Assembly (NCBI RefSeq): GCF_015140235.1
Contig: NZ_AP023321.1
Coordinates: 2,222,501 to 2,286,500, forward strand
DNA from: Solibaculum mannosilyticum
GTDB lineage: Bacteria > Bacillota > Clostridia > Oscillospirales > Acutalibacteraceae
Reading direction: 5' to 3'
Length of the DNA: 64,000 nucleotides
Part shown: positions 36,604 to 45,830 of the stretch, piece after piece
Position numbering within the stretch: the first letter of the stretch is position 1
How the letters are laid out: each line of letters opens with the position of its first letter
Program-made: the position numbers and the translations under genes
Notes under the pieces: generated by a model
Database searches by the model: none
Told to the model about the DNA's origin: nothing
The model's input: only the letters and a program-made list of their open reading frames with translations

Positions 36604-37884
36604 ATGGTAAAAGCAATCGTCGGCGCCAACTGGGGCGACGAGGGAAAAGGTAAAATCACCGATATGTTTGCCGCTCAGTCGGATGTAGTGGTCCGCTTCC
36701 AAGGAGGCGCCAATGCCGGCCACACCATCATCAACCACTACGGCAAATTTGCTCTGCACCTGCTGCCCTCCGGTTCCTTCCACTCCCATATCACCAACGT
36801 CATCGGCAACGGCGTAGCCCTCAATATCCCCGCTCTCTTCAAAGAGATGCAGGAAATCATCGACCGCGGCGTACCCGCCCCCAAACTGCTGGTCTCCGAC
36901 CGGGCTCAGATCATCATGCCTTATCACGTGCTATTCGACCAGTATGAGGAAGAACGCCTTTCCTCCCACAGCTTTGGTTCCACTAAATCGGGGATTGCCC
37001 CGTTTTACTCGGACAAATACGCCAAGGTTGGTTTCCAGGTGTGTGAATTGTTCGATGAGAAGGCCCTTCGTGAAAAATTAGAGCGGGTGATCGTACCCAA
37101 GAACATCCTGCTGGAACATTTGTATCACAAACCCCTGCTGGATGTGGATGAGCTGTTCGATCAATTGATGCAGTACCGCGACATGGTCGCCCCTTATGTG
37201 GGCAATCTGCACGAGTTTATGCAGAAAGCTCTGAAGGAAAATAAAAACATCCTGTTGGAGGGCCAGCTGGGCGCCCTCAAGGATCCCGACTGGGGGATTT
37301 ATCCCATGGTGACCTCCTCCAACTCCATCGCCGGTTACGGCGCTGTAGGCGCCGGCATCCCGCCCTACGCCATCACCGACATCTGCACCGTGGTCAAGGC
37401 CTATTCCAGCGCTGTAGGCGGCGGCGCCTTTGTCAGTGAAATCTTCGGCGACGAGGCCGATAAGCTGCGCAATCACGGCGGCGACGGCGGCGAATACGGC
37501 GCCACTACCGGACGTCCCCGCCGCATGGGATGGTTCGACTGTGTAGCCTCCCGTTACGGCTGCAAAGTTCAGGGTACCACCCAGGCTGTACTGACTGTGC
37601 TGGATGCTCTCAGTTATTTAGAGGAAATCCCGTTGTGCGTCGCCTACGAGATCGACGGCAAGGTCACCAAGGAATTCCCCACCACCCCCATGCTGGAAAA
37701 AGCAAAGCCTGTGTTGGAAGTCCTTCCCGGCTGGCATGAGGATATCCGAGGCGTCAAACGCTTTGAAGACCTGCCGGAGAATGCAAAAACCTATGTTAAG
37801 TTTATCGAAAGAGCCATCGATACCCCTATCACCATGGTATCCAACGGTCCCGGCCGCGATGACATCCTGATTGTCAATGAATAA
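36604..37884 (+). CDS. purA: Adenylosuccinate synthetase
   Basis: PurA makes adenylosuccinate from IMP, aspartate and GTP. The 426-residue protein begins VKAIVGANWGDEGKGKITD, which holds the GTP loop, followed by QGGANAGHTI with the catalytic His. TTGRPRRMGWFD and the guanine-specific SNGPGRDDI lie near the C terminus. AAGGAG precedes the ATG. It follows purB by 113 bases with no clear terminator, so the two are probably co-transcribed. Confidence 0.97.
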   Translation: MVKAIVGANWGDEGKGKITDMFAAQSDVVVRFQGGANAGHTIINHYGKFALHLLPSGSFHSHITNVIGNGVALNIPALFKEMQEIIDRGVPAPKLLVSDRAQIIMPYHVLFDQYEEERLSSHSFGSTKSGIAPFYSDKYAKVGFQVCELFDEKALREKLERVIVPKNILLEHLYHKPLLDVDELFDQLMQYRDMVAPYVGNLHEFMQKALKENKNILLEGQLGALKDPDWGIYPMVTSSNSIAGYGAVGAGIPPYAITDICTVVKAYSSAVGGGAFVSEIFGDEADKLRNHGGDGGEYGATTGRPRRMGWFDCVASRYGCKVQGTTQAVLTVLDALSYLEEIPLCVAYEIDGKVTKEFPTTPMLEKAKPVLEVLPGWHEDIRGVKRFEDLPENAKTYVKFIERAIDTPITMVSNGPGRDDILIVNE

Positions 37885-37947
37885 GGCTCTATTCGGATGG
37901 GCACCATCAGTTTGTCACTCGCCATTCGCTAGGAGGTTTCTGTATTT

Positions 37948-39774
37948 ATGTGTGGTATTGTAGGATATGTGGGCAAGAGCCAAGCCGCCCCCATTTTACT
38001 GGACGGCCTGTCAAAGCTGGAGTACCGCGGCTATGACTCGGCCGGCGTCGCTGTGTACAGTGACGATCATATTGAAGTTGTCAAAACCAAGGGACGTCTC
38101 AAGGTTCTCAGCGATATGCTGGACGGCGGCAAAAATCTGCCCGGTACGGTGGGAATCGGTCATACCCGTTGGGCTACCCACGGCGAGCCGTCGGATGTCA
38201 ACTCCCATCCCCACATGAGCGGGGACGGCCGTTTTGCCGTGGTGCACAACGGTATTATTGAGAATTACCTGGTTTTAAAAAATAGATTGATTGAAAAAGG
38301 GTTCCACTTTGTTTCGGAAACCGATACCGAAGTCATCGCCCATTTGGTAGAGTACTACTACAAGGGCGATATTATGGACACCATGCGCAGCCTCCTGAAC
38401 GCGATGGAGGGTTCCTATGCCCTGGGCATCATCCGGGCCGACAAGCCGGACGAGATTGTGGCGGTGCGCAAGGATAGTCCTCTGATCGTGGGCCTTTCGG
38501 ACGAGGGCAATTTTATTGCATCCGATATCCCCGCCCTGCTCAACTATACCCGGGACATCTACCATCTGGATGAAAAAGAGATTGTCATCCTGCGTCAGGA
38601 CGGTGTGTCCATCTACAACATGGACGGCGAACCGGTAAACAAAAAGGTCTTCCACGTGGATTGGGATGTATCCGCTGCGGAAAAGGGCGGGTATGAACAC
38701 TTCATGATCAAGGAAATTATGGAGCAGCCCAAAGCCCTGGCCGATACCTTAAAACCCCGTATCCAGGACGGCCGGGTGGTGTTGGACGACATCAAATTGA
38801 CGGCGGAAGATCTCAAAGATATCCATAAGATCGACATTGTAGCATGCGGTTCGGCCTATCACACCGGCGTGGTGGGCAAATACGTCATTGAGGAACTGAC
38901 CCGCAAACCTGTGGAGGTGGATTTGGCATCGGAGTTCCGGTACCGTTCCCCCATCCTGGACCAGCATACATTGGTTATTATCATCAGCCAGTCGGGCGAG
39001 ACGGCCGATACCTTGGCCGCTCTGCGCTATGCAAAGACCCAGGGCGCCAGGACGCTTTCCATCGTCAATGTGGTGGGAAGCTCCATCGCCAACCAATCGG
39101 ATGATGTACTTTATACCTGGGCCGGCCCGGAGATCGCTGTGGCCACCACCAAAGCCTATTCCTGCCAACTGGGCGTCTTGTACCTGCTGGCCTTATACAT
39201 CGGCGATCTGCTGGGTACCATCCCGGCCGATGTATACCGGGATTATGTGGCGGAGCTTTTAATCCTGCCGGATAAAATCCAGAGCATTCTGGAGCACAAA
39301 GAGGATATCCAGTATTTTGCCTCCCGCAATTTCGGCGCCAAAGACGTCTTCTTTATCGGCCGTAACGTGGATTATGCCCTTACGCTGGAGGGTTCCCTCA
39401 AGCTCAAGGAGATTTCCTACATCCACTCCGAAGCCTACGCCGCCGGTGAACTGAAACACGGTACCATTTCTCTCATCGAGGACGGCACATTGGTGGTGGC
39501 GGTGGCCACATTGGACCGGTTATTTGACAAAACCATGTCCAATGTGAAGGAGGTCAAAGCCCGCGGCGCTTACGTCCTGGGCCTAACCACCGAAAACAAT
39601 CGAAAGATCGAGCAGTCCTGTGACTTTGTGTTTTATATCCCCGAGACACTGGATCTGTTATTGCCTTCCTTGGCGGTTATCCCTCTGCAAATTTTCAGTT
39701 ATTATATGGCGCTGATGAAGGGATGCGACATCGATAAGCCCCGCAACCTGGCAAAGAGCGTCACCGTGGAATAA
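37948..39774 (+). CDS. glmS: Glutamine-fructose-6-phosphate aminotransferase (isomerizing)
   Basis: GlmS makes glucosamine-6-phosphate for cell-wall and amino-sugar synthesis. Cys2 in MCGIVGYVG is the glutaminase nucleophile once Met is removed, supported by HTRWATHG. Two SIS isomerase domains follow (ISQSGETADTLAALR, VGSSIANQSD, SEAYAAGELKHG), and the protein ends DKPRNLAKSVTVE. AGGAGG lies 11 bases before the ATG. Only 63 bases separate it from purA, too short for a glmS ribozyme, and none is seen. Confidence 0.97.
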   Translation: MCGIVGYVGKSQAAPILLDGLSKLEYRGYDSAGVAVYSDDHIEVVKTKGRLKVLSDMLDGGKNLPGTVGIGHTRWATHGEPSDVNSHPHMSGDGRFAVVHNGIIENYLVLKNRLIEKGFHFVSETDTEVIAHLVEYYYKGDIMDTMRSLLNAMEGSYALGIIRADKPDEIVAVRKDSPLIVGLSDEGNFIASDIPALLNYTRDIYHLDEKEIVILRQDGVSIYNMDGEPVNKKVFHVDWDVSAAEKGGYEHFMIKEIMEQPKALADTLKPRIQDGRVVLDDIKLTAEDLKDIHKIDIVACGSAYHTGVVGKYVIEELTRKPVEVDLASEFRYRSPILDQHTLVIIISQSGETADTLAALRYAKTQGARTLSIVNVVGSSIANQSDDVLYTWAGPEIAVATTKAYSCQLGVLYLLALYIGDLLGTIPADVYRDYVAELLILPDKIQSILEHKEDIQYFASRNFGAKDVFFIGRNVDYALTLEGSLKLKEISYIHSEAYAAGELKHGTISLIEDGTLVVAVATLDRLFDKTMSNVKEVKARGAYVLGLTTENNRKIEQSCDFVFYIPETLDLLLPSLAVIPLQIFSYYMALMKGCDIDKPRNLAKSVTVE

Positions 39775-39788
39775 AGAAAATATTTTAG

Positions 39789-39830
39789 ATACCTGGCAGT
39801 CAGATCGATTTGGCTGCCAGGTATTTTTTG
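39789..39830 (+). terminator. Terminator after glmS
   Basis: ATACCTGGCAG (39789-39799) pairs perfectly with CTGCCAGGTAT (39814-39824), followed by TTTTT. Confidence 0.92.
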
Positions 39831-39899
39831 CGCATTGACCAATACACAGGACTCCTTGAGGATCCCCTTTGCTTATCCAGTCGAAAAACCGCGCCAGCA

Positions 39900-39929
39900 T
39901 TGACAATCGCCTCGCGAAACGTGTATAAT
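39900..39929 (+). promoter_or_regulatory. Consensus promoter before a small Cys-containing ORF and a membrane protein
   Basis: Perfect TTGACA (39900-39905) and TATAAT (39924-39929) boxes are separated by 18 bp. Confidence 0.8.
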
Positions 39930-39963
39930 TAAATACATATTTGTAATTTCGGAGGTGCTGGTT

Positions 39964-40038
39964 GTGTGCTTTGCAACCGGTACTCTTGCTGTTGGAGGCG
40001 AAAAGATGAAATGTTCTTTTTGTCCCGGCACCTGGTGA
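39964..40038 (+). CDS. Candidate 24-residue Cys-containing small protein or leader peptide
   Basis: A GTG at 39964 has GGAGG 8 bases upstream and lies just after the consensus promoter. The frame encodes 24 residues and stops at TGA 40036-40038, 22 bases before the membrane-protein start. It begins MCFATGTLAVGG and ends in a CSFCPGTW tail, with Cys at 2, 17 and 20. I do not recognise it firmly. It may be a translated leader, a small metal- or redox-sensing protein, or a precursor peptide. Its ideal ribosome site and position are the main support. Confidence 0.5.
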   Translation: MCFATGTLAVGGEKMKCSFCPGTW

Positions 40039-40060
40039 ATCATAGACGTGAGGTGGAATT

Positions 40061-40612
40061 GTGTCAGATTTTTTGCAGTCGCTCCTAAAGTCCATCGACT
40101 TTGTAGGCCTCATCGATTTCTTTCTCCACAATCTAGTGTGGATCTGCGCAGGCGGCGCTTTGCTGCTGGCGTTGCTCTTGGGTGCGGGCCTTTTCAAAGG
40201 GAAAAAACGCTGGCTTTGGCGCTCTATCCTGATGGGAGTTGCGGTATTGGCAGTGCTCATCGGGGTCAAAACCACCAACTTCTATTCGGCTTACACCGAG
40301 TATGACGTAGACGCTACGACCAACGAGGTCATCACGGAGACAGGCGATGCCTCCCGGTACGCCGTGGGTCACGACCATCCTCAGCTTGCCAAGGACATTG
40401 AGTTCCTGATCATTGGGGTGGAAGATGTGGAAAAATGGGAAGCTGGTCCCCGGCTGCTTTCCTGGCAAAAGGTCTATTCCAACGATTCCGGTACAGCCAC
40501 CATGACCCGTTACATGTTTGTTACGAAAATTAAGGTAGAAACCAAGGACGGAACCTGGGAAGCCAGCGAATTGTTTGGCAACACGGATGCCCAGGTGGAA
40601 TACAATGATTAA
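40061..40612 (+). CDS. Membrane protein of unknown function
   Basis: A GTG start follows GTGAGGTGG. The 183-residue product has two hydrophobic helices at about 22-45 and 53-72, separated by a basic GKKRW turn, and then a polar C-terminal region of about 110 residues rich in Asp, Glu and Thr (YSAYTEYDVDATTNE, VEDVEKWEAG, TRYMFVTKIKVETKD). By the positive-inside rule this tail should face outside. I recognise no family. It lies between glmS and guaA, behind the consensus promoter and the 24-residue ORF. Confidence 0.75.
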   Translation: MSDFLQSLLKSIDFVGLIDFFLHNLVWICAGGALLLALLLGAGLFKGKKRWLWRSILMGVAVLAVLIGVKTTNFYSAYTEYDVDATTNEVITETGDASRYAVGHDHPQLAKDIEFLIIGVEDVEKWEAGPRLLSWQKVYSNDSGTATMTRYMFVTKIKVETKDGTWEASELFGNTDAQVEYND

Positions 40613-40678
40613 ATGATTTCTTTGAATGCTTGAGAATGGAATTGTCCCTTTTGGACCAAGTGAAACGGGGGTTATGCA

Positions 40679-42214
40679 GTGGAAAATCAAAAGATTCTGG
40701 TGTTGGATTTTGGAGGACAGTACAATCAATTGATCGCCCGACGGGTGCGTGACTTGGGTGTGTATTCCGAGGTCCGGCCTTACACCACCTCTTTGGAGGA
40801 GATCCGTTCGGCCGGGTACTGCGGTATTATCTTCACCGGGGGGCCAAACAGTGTGTTTGAAGAGAACTCCCCTATCTGTTCGGCGGATATCTTTGAGCTG
40901 GGTATTCCGATACTGGGGATCTGCTACGGCGCCCAGGTGATGGCCCATCTGCTGGGCGGCACGGTACAGCATGCCGAAACTCGGGAATACGGTTCGACCG
41001 ATATGGTTACTGATCAGGGAAGCGCCCTCTTTGTCAAGGTACCTCAGACAACCTCCTGCTGGATGAGCCATACTGATTTTATCGCCGTCCCTCCAGCTGG
41101 TTTTGCCATTACGGCCCATACCAGTTCCTGCCCTGTAGCCGCTATGGAGGATCGGGAACGGAAGTTGTATGCCGTCCAATTCCACCCGGAAGTACAGCAC
41201 ACCCCTCAGGGACAAGATATACTGAGAGGGTTTCTTTTTGATGTCTGCGGCTGCGTAGGCGACTGGCAGATGTCCTCCTTTATCGATCGTTCGGTGACGG
41301 CTATCCGCGAAAAAGTGGGAAACAACCGAGTGTTGTGCGCTTTGTCCGGCGGCGTGGATTCGTCGGTGGCCGCTGTCATGGTGCACAAGGCGGTTGGCAA
41401 ACAGCTGACCTGCATCTTCGTGGATCACGGCCTGCTCCGCAAAAACGAGGCCGACGAGGTGGAGGAGATTTTCCGCCATCAGTTTGACATCGATCTCATC
41501 CGCGTGGACGCCCGCGAGCGTTTCCTCACAAGGCTCAAAGGCGTAAGCGAACCGGAACAAAAGCGTAAAATCATTGGTGAGGAGTTTATCCGCGTCTTTG
41601 AGGACGAGGCCAAAAAGCTCGGCAAGGTGGAGTATCTGGTGCAGGGTACGATCTATCCGGACGTCATCGAAAGCGGCGCCGGTGATGCCGCCGTCATCAA
41701 GTCCCATCACAATGTGGGCGGACTGCCGGAGGATATCGGTTTTAAAGGTCTCATCGAGCCTCTCCGTGACTTGTTCAAGGATGAGGTGCGGCGTTCCGGC
41801 CTGGAGATGGGAATTCCAGCTCATCTCGTTTGGCGTCAGCCCTTCCCCGGCCCGGGTCTCGCCATCCGCATCATCGGCGACGTTACGGCCGACAAAATCA
41901 GGGTCTTGCAGGATGCCGACGCCATCTTCCGCGAGGAAATCGCAGCGGCCGGTTTGGATCGGGATATCCACCAGTATTTCGCCGTCCTGACCAACATGCG
42001 CAGTGTAGGCGTCATGGGGGACGAGCGGACTTACGATTATACCATCGCCCTTCGAGGCGTCACCACCACCGACTTTATGACGGCCGATTGGGCTAAGATC
42101 CCCTATGAGGTACTGGGCCGGGTCAGCAACCGCATCGTCAACGAGGTGGGGCATATCAACCGCATTGTGTACGATATCACAAGCAAGCCTCCGGCTACCA
42201 TCGAGTGGGAGTAA
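40679..42214 (+). CDS. guaA: GMP synthase (glutamine-hydrolysing)
   Basis: GuaA converts XMP to GMP using glutamine and ATP. A GTG start gives 511 residues beginning [18 protein letters not shown]. The class I glutaminase domain has Cys82 in [11 protein letters not shown] and the QFHPE motif. The ATP-pyrophosphatase loop is [11 protein letters not shown], and the dimerisation domain has [10 protein letters not shown], ending KPPATIEWE. guaB is not in the window. No guanine riboswitch is visible in the 66-base gap upstream. Confidence 0.97.
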   Translation: MENQKILVLDFGGQYNQLIARRVRDLGVYSEVRPYTTSLEEIRSAGYCGIIFTGGPNSVFEENSPICSADIFELGIPILGICYGAQVMAHLLGGTVQHAETREYGSTDMVTDQGSALFVKVPQTTSCWMSHTDFIAVPPAGFAITAHTSSCPVAAMEDRERKLYAVQFHPEVQHTPQGQDILRGFLFDVCGCVGDWQMSSFIDRSVTAIREKVGNNRVLCALSGGVDSSVAAVMVHKAVGKQLTCIFVDHGLLRKNEADEVEEIFRHQFDIDLIRVDARERFLTRLKGVSEPEQKRKIIGEEFIRVFEDEAKKLGKVEYLVQGTIYPDVIESGAGDAAVIKSHHNVGGLPEDIGFKGLIEPLRDLFKDEVRRSGLEMGIPAHLVWRQPFPGPGLAIRIIGDVTADKIRVLQDADAIFREEIAAAGLDRDIHQYFAVLTNMRSVGVMGDERTYDYTIALRGVTTTDFMTADWAKIPYEVLGRVSNRIVNEVGHINRIVYDITSKPPATIEWE

Positions 42215-42402
42215 AACGGATGACAAGCGCAGCAGGATTTCCCCCTCGCCCTTTGCAGAGACTTGCCCTTTTATAGAGCAAACAAATTGGAACGATGATA
42301 GCGCCGGACCGGAACGGTTCAGGCAGCTATTCTGTAGAGATTTTACTATATGAAACGTCAGAAATACTTGCTTGCGGGCAAATTTATGGAGGTACTAAGA
42401 AT

Positions 42403-44010
42403 ATGGCGACCAAATACATTTTCGTAACCGGCGGCGTGGTATCGGGTCTGGGCAAAGGCATCACCGCATCTTCCCTGGGCCGACTGCTCAAAGCCCGTGG
42501 GTACCGTGTCACCATGCAGAAGTTCGATCCTTATCTCAACTTCGATCCCGGCACTATGAACCCCTATCAGCACGGCGAAGTGTTCGTCACCGACGATGGC
42601 GCTGAAACCGATCTGGATCTGGGGCATTACGAGCGTTTCATCGACGAGAGCCTGACCCGCAATTCCAATGTCACCTCCGGCCGCATCTATTGGTCGGTCA
42701 TCCAGAAGGAACGGGACGGCGATTTTAACGGCGGCACCGTCCAGGTGATTCCTCACATCACCAACGAGATCAAGAGCCGTATCGCCATGGGCAAGGAAAA
42801 TGTGGATATCGCCATCATCGAGATCGGCGGCACGGTAGGCGATATCGAGAGCCTGCCCTACTTAGAGGCCATTCGTCAGTTTGCCTCTGACGTAGGCCGC
42901 GGAAATTGCGTGTTCATCCACGTTACGCTGGTCCCCTATCTGGCCGCCTCCCATGAGCAGAAAACCAAGCCTACCCAGCATAGCGTCAAGGAATTGTTGG
43001 GTCTGGGCATCCAGCCGGATATCATTGTCTGCCGTTCGGAGCAGCCGGTGAGCCGGGAGCTGCGCAATAAAATCGCCCTGTTCTGCAACGTCCGCAACGA
43101 CTGCGTCATCGAGAACCTGGATCTTCCCTTCCTGTATGAAGTGCCGCTGGCTCTGGAATCGGAGGGTCTTCCCCGCATCGTATTGCGCCATCTGAGCTTA
43201 GAGGATCCGCAGCCTGATCTGGAAGAATGGACCAAGATGGTGGATATTATCCGCAGCTTGGAAAAAAAGGTCAAGATTGCATTGGTTGGCAAGTATGTGG
43301 GGCTGCACGACGCTTATTTGTCGGTGGTGGAGGCCCTCAAGCACGGCGGAATCAGCAATAACGCCGACATTGACATCAAATGGGTGGATTCTGAGAACAT
43401 CACCGAGGAAAACGTAGCCGATATCTTAGGCGATGTGGACGGCGTCCTCATCCCCGGCGGCTTCGGTACACGCGGTGTGGAAGGCAAGATCTGCGCCGCC
43501 TCCTACGCCCGCCGCAACGGCCTCCCCTACTTCGGCATCTGCCTGGGGATGCAGGTGGCGGTCATCGAATACGCCCGCAACGTCCTGGGCCACGAGGATG
43601 CCAACAGCGCTGAGATCGATCCCGGCACTGCACATCCGGTCATCGACCTGATGCCCGAACAGAAGGACGTCTCCCAAATCGGCGGCACCATGCGGTTGGG
43701 ACAGTATCCCTGCCGTCTCAACCCCAATTCCAAGGCGTACGACGCTTATCAGCAGTCCATCATCTACGAGCGTCACCGCCATCGTTTTGAAGTCAACAAC
43801 ATCTATCGGGATGAGCTGACCAATTCCGGTGTGCTTCTGTGCGGCGTTTCCCCGGACAACCGCATTGTAGAAATGGTGGAACTCACTGACCACCCGTGGT
43901 TTATCGGATGCCAGTTCCATCCGGAGTTTAAATCCCGTCCCAACCGCCCCCATCCGCTGTTCCGCAGCTTCATCGGCGCGGCGGTGGATCATCAGGAATC
44001 CAAGCGATAA
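42403..44010 (+). CDS. pyrG: CTP synthase
   Basis: PyrG aminates UTP to CTP. The ATG at 42403 lies 8 bases after GGAGG and yields 535 residues beginning [19 protein letters not shown]. The amidoligase domain shows [12 protein letters not shown] and [11 protein letters not shown]. The glutaminase domain has Cys380 in [16 protein letters not shown] and the [12 protein letters not shown]is/Glu pair. It lies 188 bases after guaA without a clear terminator between them. Confidence 0.97.
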   Translation: MATKYIFVTGGVVSGLGKGITASSLGRLLKARGYRVTMQKFDPYLNFDPGTMNPYQHGEVFVTDDGAETDLDLGHYERFIDESLTRNSNVTSGRIYWSVIQKERDGDFNGGTVQVIPHITNEIKSRIAMGKENVDIAIIEIGGTVGDIESLPYLEAIRQFASDVGRGNCVFIHVTLVPYLAASHEQKTKPTQHSVKELLGLGIQPDIIVCRSEQPVSRELRNKIALFCNVRNDCVIENLDLPFLYEVPLALESEGLPRIVLRHLSLEDPQPDLEEWTKMVDIIRSLEKKVKIALVGKYVGLHDAYLSVVEALKHGGISNNADIDIKWVDSENITEENVADILGDVDGVLIPGGFGTRGVEGKICAASYARRNGLPYFGICLGMQVAVIEYARNVLGHEDANSAEIDPGTAHPVIDLMPEQKDVSQIGGTMRLGQYPCRLNPNSKAYDAYQQSIIYERHRHRFEVNNIYRDELTNSGVLLCGVSPDNRIVEMVELTDHPWFIGCQFHPEFKSRPNRPHPLFRSFIGAAVDHQESKR

Positions 44011-44100
44011 TCCCATTCGATTCTTGCGGCAATAGGATGGCGTGATTGTAACTACAATGCGCAACTAAAATATTTCTCTAGGGGAAGGAGGCATTCACTC

Positions 44101-44718
44101 ATGATTTCCATCGTAGACTACGGCGCAGGCAACCTGCAAAGTGTGCGCAATGCGTTTTTTAAATTGGGAGCCGATACCATAGTGGCATCCACTCCAGATC
44201 AGCTGGAAGATGCTCAGGCCCTTATTTTGCCCGGTGTCGGCGCTTTTGGCGACGCTATGGAAGCCCTGTGTTCCCGAGGATTCCCGGATGCTATTCGGGC
44301 CTTTGTGGAATCCGGCAGGCCTTTCCTGGGCATTTGCTTGGGGATGCAGCTTCTCCTGGATTCCAGTGAAGAGAGCCCCGGAGTGGAAGGCCTCCATATC
44401 CTAAAGGGGACAGTACGCCGTTTTCCATCCGACATGGGGCTGAAAGTACCTCACATCGGGTTTAATTCCATTGTCCGAAAAAACGATGCCGGCCTGTTCG
44501 ATGGAGTAGGCGAATGGCCGTATTATTATTTTGTTCATTCCTATTATTGCAGCCTGGAAGATCCCAGCCAGTGCGCCGCCCAGGCAGAATACGGCCTGGC
44601 CTTCGACGCCTCTGCAAGGTGGCGCAATGTATTTGCCACCCAGTTTCATCCGGAGAAAAGCGGTGCAGTAGGCCTTCGAACCCTTCAAAATTTTCTGGAT
44701 ATAGTGGAAAATCAGTAA
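44101..44718 (+). CDS. hisH: Imidazole glycerol phosphate synthase, glutaminase subunit
   Basis: HisH supplies ammonia to HisF in histidine synthesis. The 205-residue class I glutaminase starts MISIVDYGAGNLQSVRNAF, has Cys79 in GICLGMQLLLDSS, the family-specific VPHIGFNSI and YYFVHSYY, and His/Glu in QFHPEKSG. It follows pyrG by 90 bases and precedes hisF. No other histidine gene is in the window. Confidence 0.96.
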   Translation: MISIVDYGAGNLQSVRNAFFKLGADTIVASTPDQLEDAQALILPGVGAFGDAMEALCSRGFPDAIRAFVESGRPFLGICLGMQLLLDSSEESPGVEGLHILKGTVRRFPSDMGLKVPHIGFNSIVRKNDAGLFDGVGEWPYYYFVHSYYCSLEDPSQCAAQAEYGLAFDASARWRNVFATQFHPEKSGAVGLRTLQNFLDIVENQ

Positions 44719-44863
44719 CCAACACGGCTTCCGTATCTTGTGGAACGGCGTTTCCTTAGAAGCATAAGAAATCCTTTTCCATGAAGAGAGATGTACCGTG
44801 GTTATCCTGGTTGTCACTCATGGGATAAGGCGTTTCAATCTGAATGGAACGAGGAATAAAGCT

Positions 44864-45637
44864 ATGCATGCCAAACGAGTCATACCCTGTTTAGACGTCC
44901 ACAATGGCCGAGTGGTCAAAGGGGTCAATTTTGTCAACCTGCGGGACGCCGGTGATCCGGTGGAAACTGGCGCGGCCTATGACATGGAAGGCGCCGATGA
45001 ACTGGTATTTTTGGATATCTCCGCTACGGCTGAAGCCCGCAGCACGGTGGTGGATATGGTCAAACGAGTGGCTGAAACGGTGTTTATCCCCTTCACTGTG
45101 GGGGGGGGCATCCGGACTGTGGACGATTTTAAGGATCTCCTTCGGGCAGGCGCTGATAAAATCTCCATCAATTCCTCAGCAGTGGCTCGTCCTCAGCTCA
45201 TCCGGGAGGCGGCTGATAAGTTCGGCAGCCAGTGTGTGGTGGTGGCCATCGATGGCAAACAGCGTCCCGACGGCAAGGGCTGGGAAGTCTACGTCAGCGG
45301 CGGCCGTACTCCTACCGGTATCGATGTAGTGGAGTGGGCGGTGGAAGCCAACCGTCTGGGCGCCGGAGAGATCTTGCTCACCGGGATGGATGCCGACGGC
45401 ACCAAAGCGGGCTACAACATTCCCATGACCCGGGCGGTCTCTTCCAATGTGGATATCCCGGTCATAGCATCGGGCGGCGCCGGTACCTATGAGCATTTTT
45501 ACGATGTCCTCACCGAAGGGCGAGCGGATGCTGTTCTGGCGGCTTCCTTATTCCACTATAAGGAAATGACCATTGCCGGCTTAAAGGATTATCTTGCCTC
45601 TCGGGGCATTCCGGTACGTCCTGTATCTTCGTTTTAA
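44864..45637 (+). CDS. hisF: Imidazole glycerol phosphate synthase, cyclase subunit
   Basis: HisF forms imidazole glycerol phosphate and releases AICAR, a purine intermediate. I start at the ATG at 44864 ([20 protein letters not shown]) after GAGGAA; an upstream GTG at 44798 adds 22 non-conserved residues. The 257-residue barrel carries the catalytic Asp in CLDV and in VAIDGKQ, plus [21 protein letters not shown] and [14 protein letters not shown] strong terminator follows. Confidence 0.96.
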   Translation: MHAKRVIPCLDVHNGRVVKGVNFVNLRDAGDPVETGAAYDMEGADELVFLDISATAEARSTVVDMVKRVAETVFIPFTVGGGIRTVDDFKDLLRAGADKISINSSAVARPQLIREAADKFGSQCVVVAIDGKQRPDGKGWEVYVSGGRTPTGIDVVEWAVEANRLGAGEILLTGMDADGTKAGYNIPMTRAVSSNVDIPVIASGGAGTYEHFYDVLTEGRADAVLAASLFHYKEMTIAGLKDYLASRGIPVRPVSSF

Positions 45638-45643
45638 CATCAT

Positions 45644-45690
45644 AAAAAAATCCCCAGCTCAGTGTAAAATCGAGCTGGGGATTTTTTAAG
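45644..45690. terminator. Terminator after hisF
   Basis: AAAAAATCCCCAGCTC pairs with GAGCTGGGGATTTTTT (45672-45687), with A and T tracts on both sides, so it can work in both directions. Confidence 0.92.
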
Positions 45691-45721
45691 CGTCGGTCTA
45701 GCGGAGCGGGCTGATACTCAT

Positions 45722-45750
45722 AAAAAAATAGCTGAAACAGCTATTTTTTA
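45722..45750. terminator. Second hairpin terminator after hisF
   Basis: AAAAAATAGCTG (about 45722-45733) pairs with CAGCTATTTTTT around an AAA loop. It sits directly before the glycosyltransferase gene. Confidence 0.75.
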
Positions 45751-45830
45751 TTGAATTCAAAGACAGGCACAAATTGTCTCTCCTCCATCATAAAATGAAA
45801 AAGAGAATTTAAACTAGGGAGAGAATGCCT

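Noticed and set aside
37885..37947. glmS ribozyme upstream of glmS
   Set aside because: The gap is only 63 bases and shows none of the ribozyme core; glmS seems to be transcribed with purA.
40613..40678. Guanine or purine riboswitch before guaA
   Set aside because: No conserved purine-riboswitch core is present in the 66-base gap.
40133..42226. 697-residue minus-strand open frame opposite guaA
   Set aside because: Shadow frame. It spans two real + strand genes and has no start signals.
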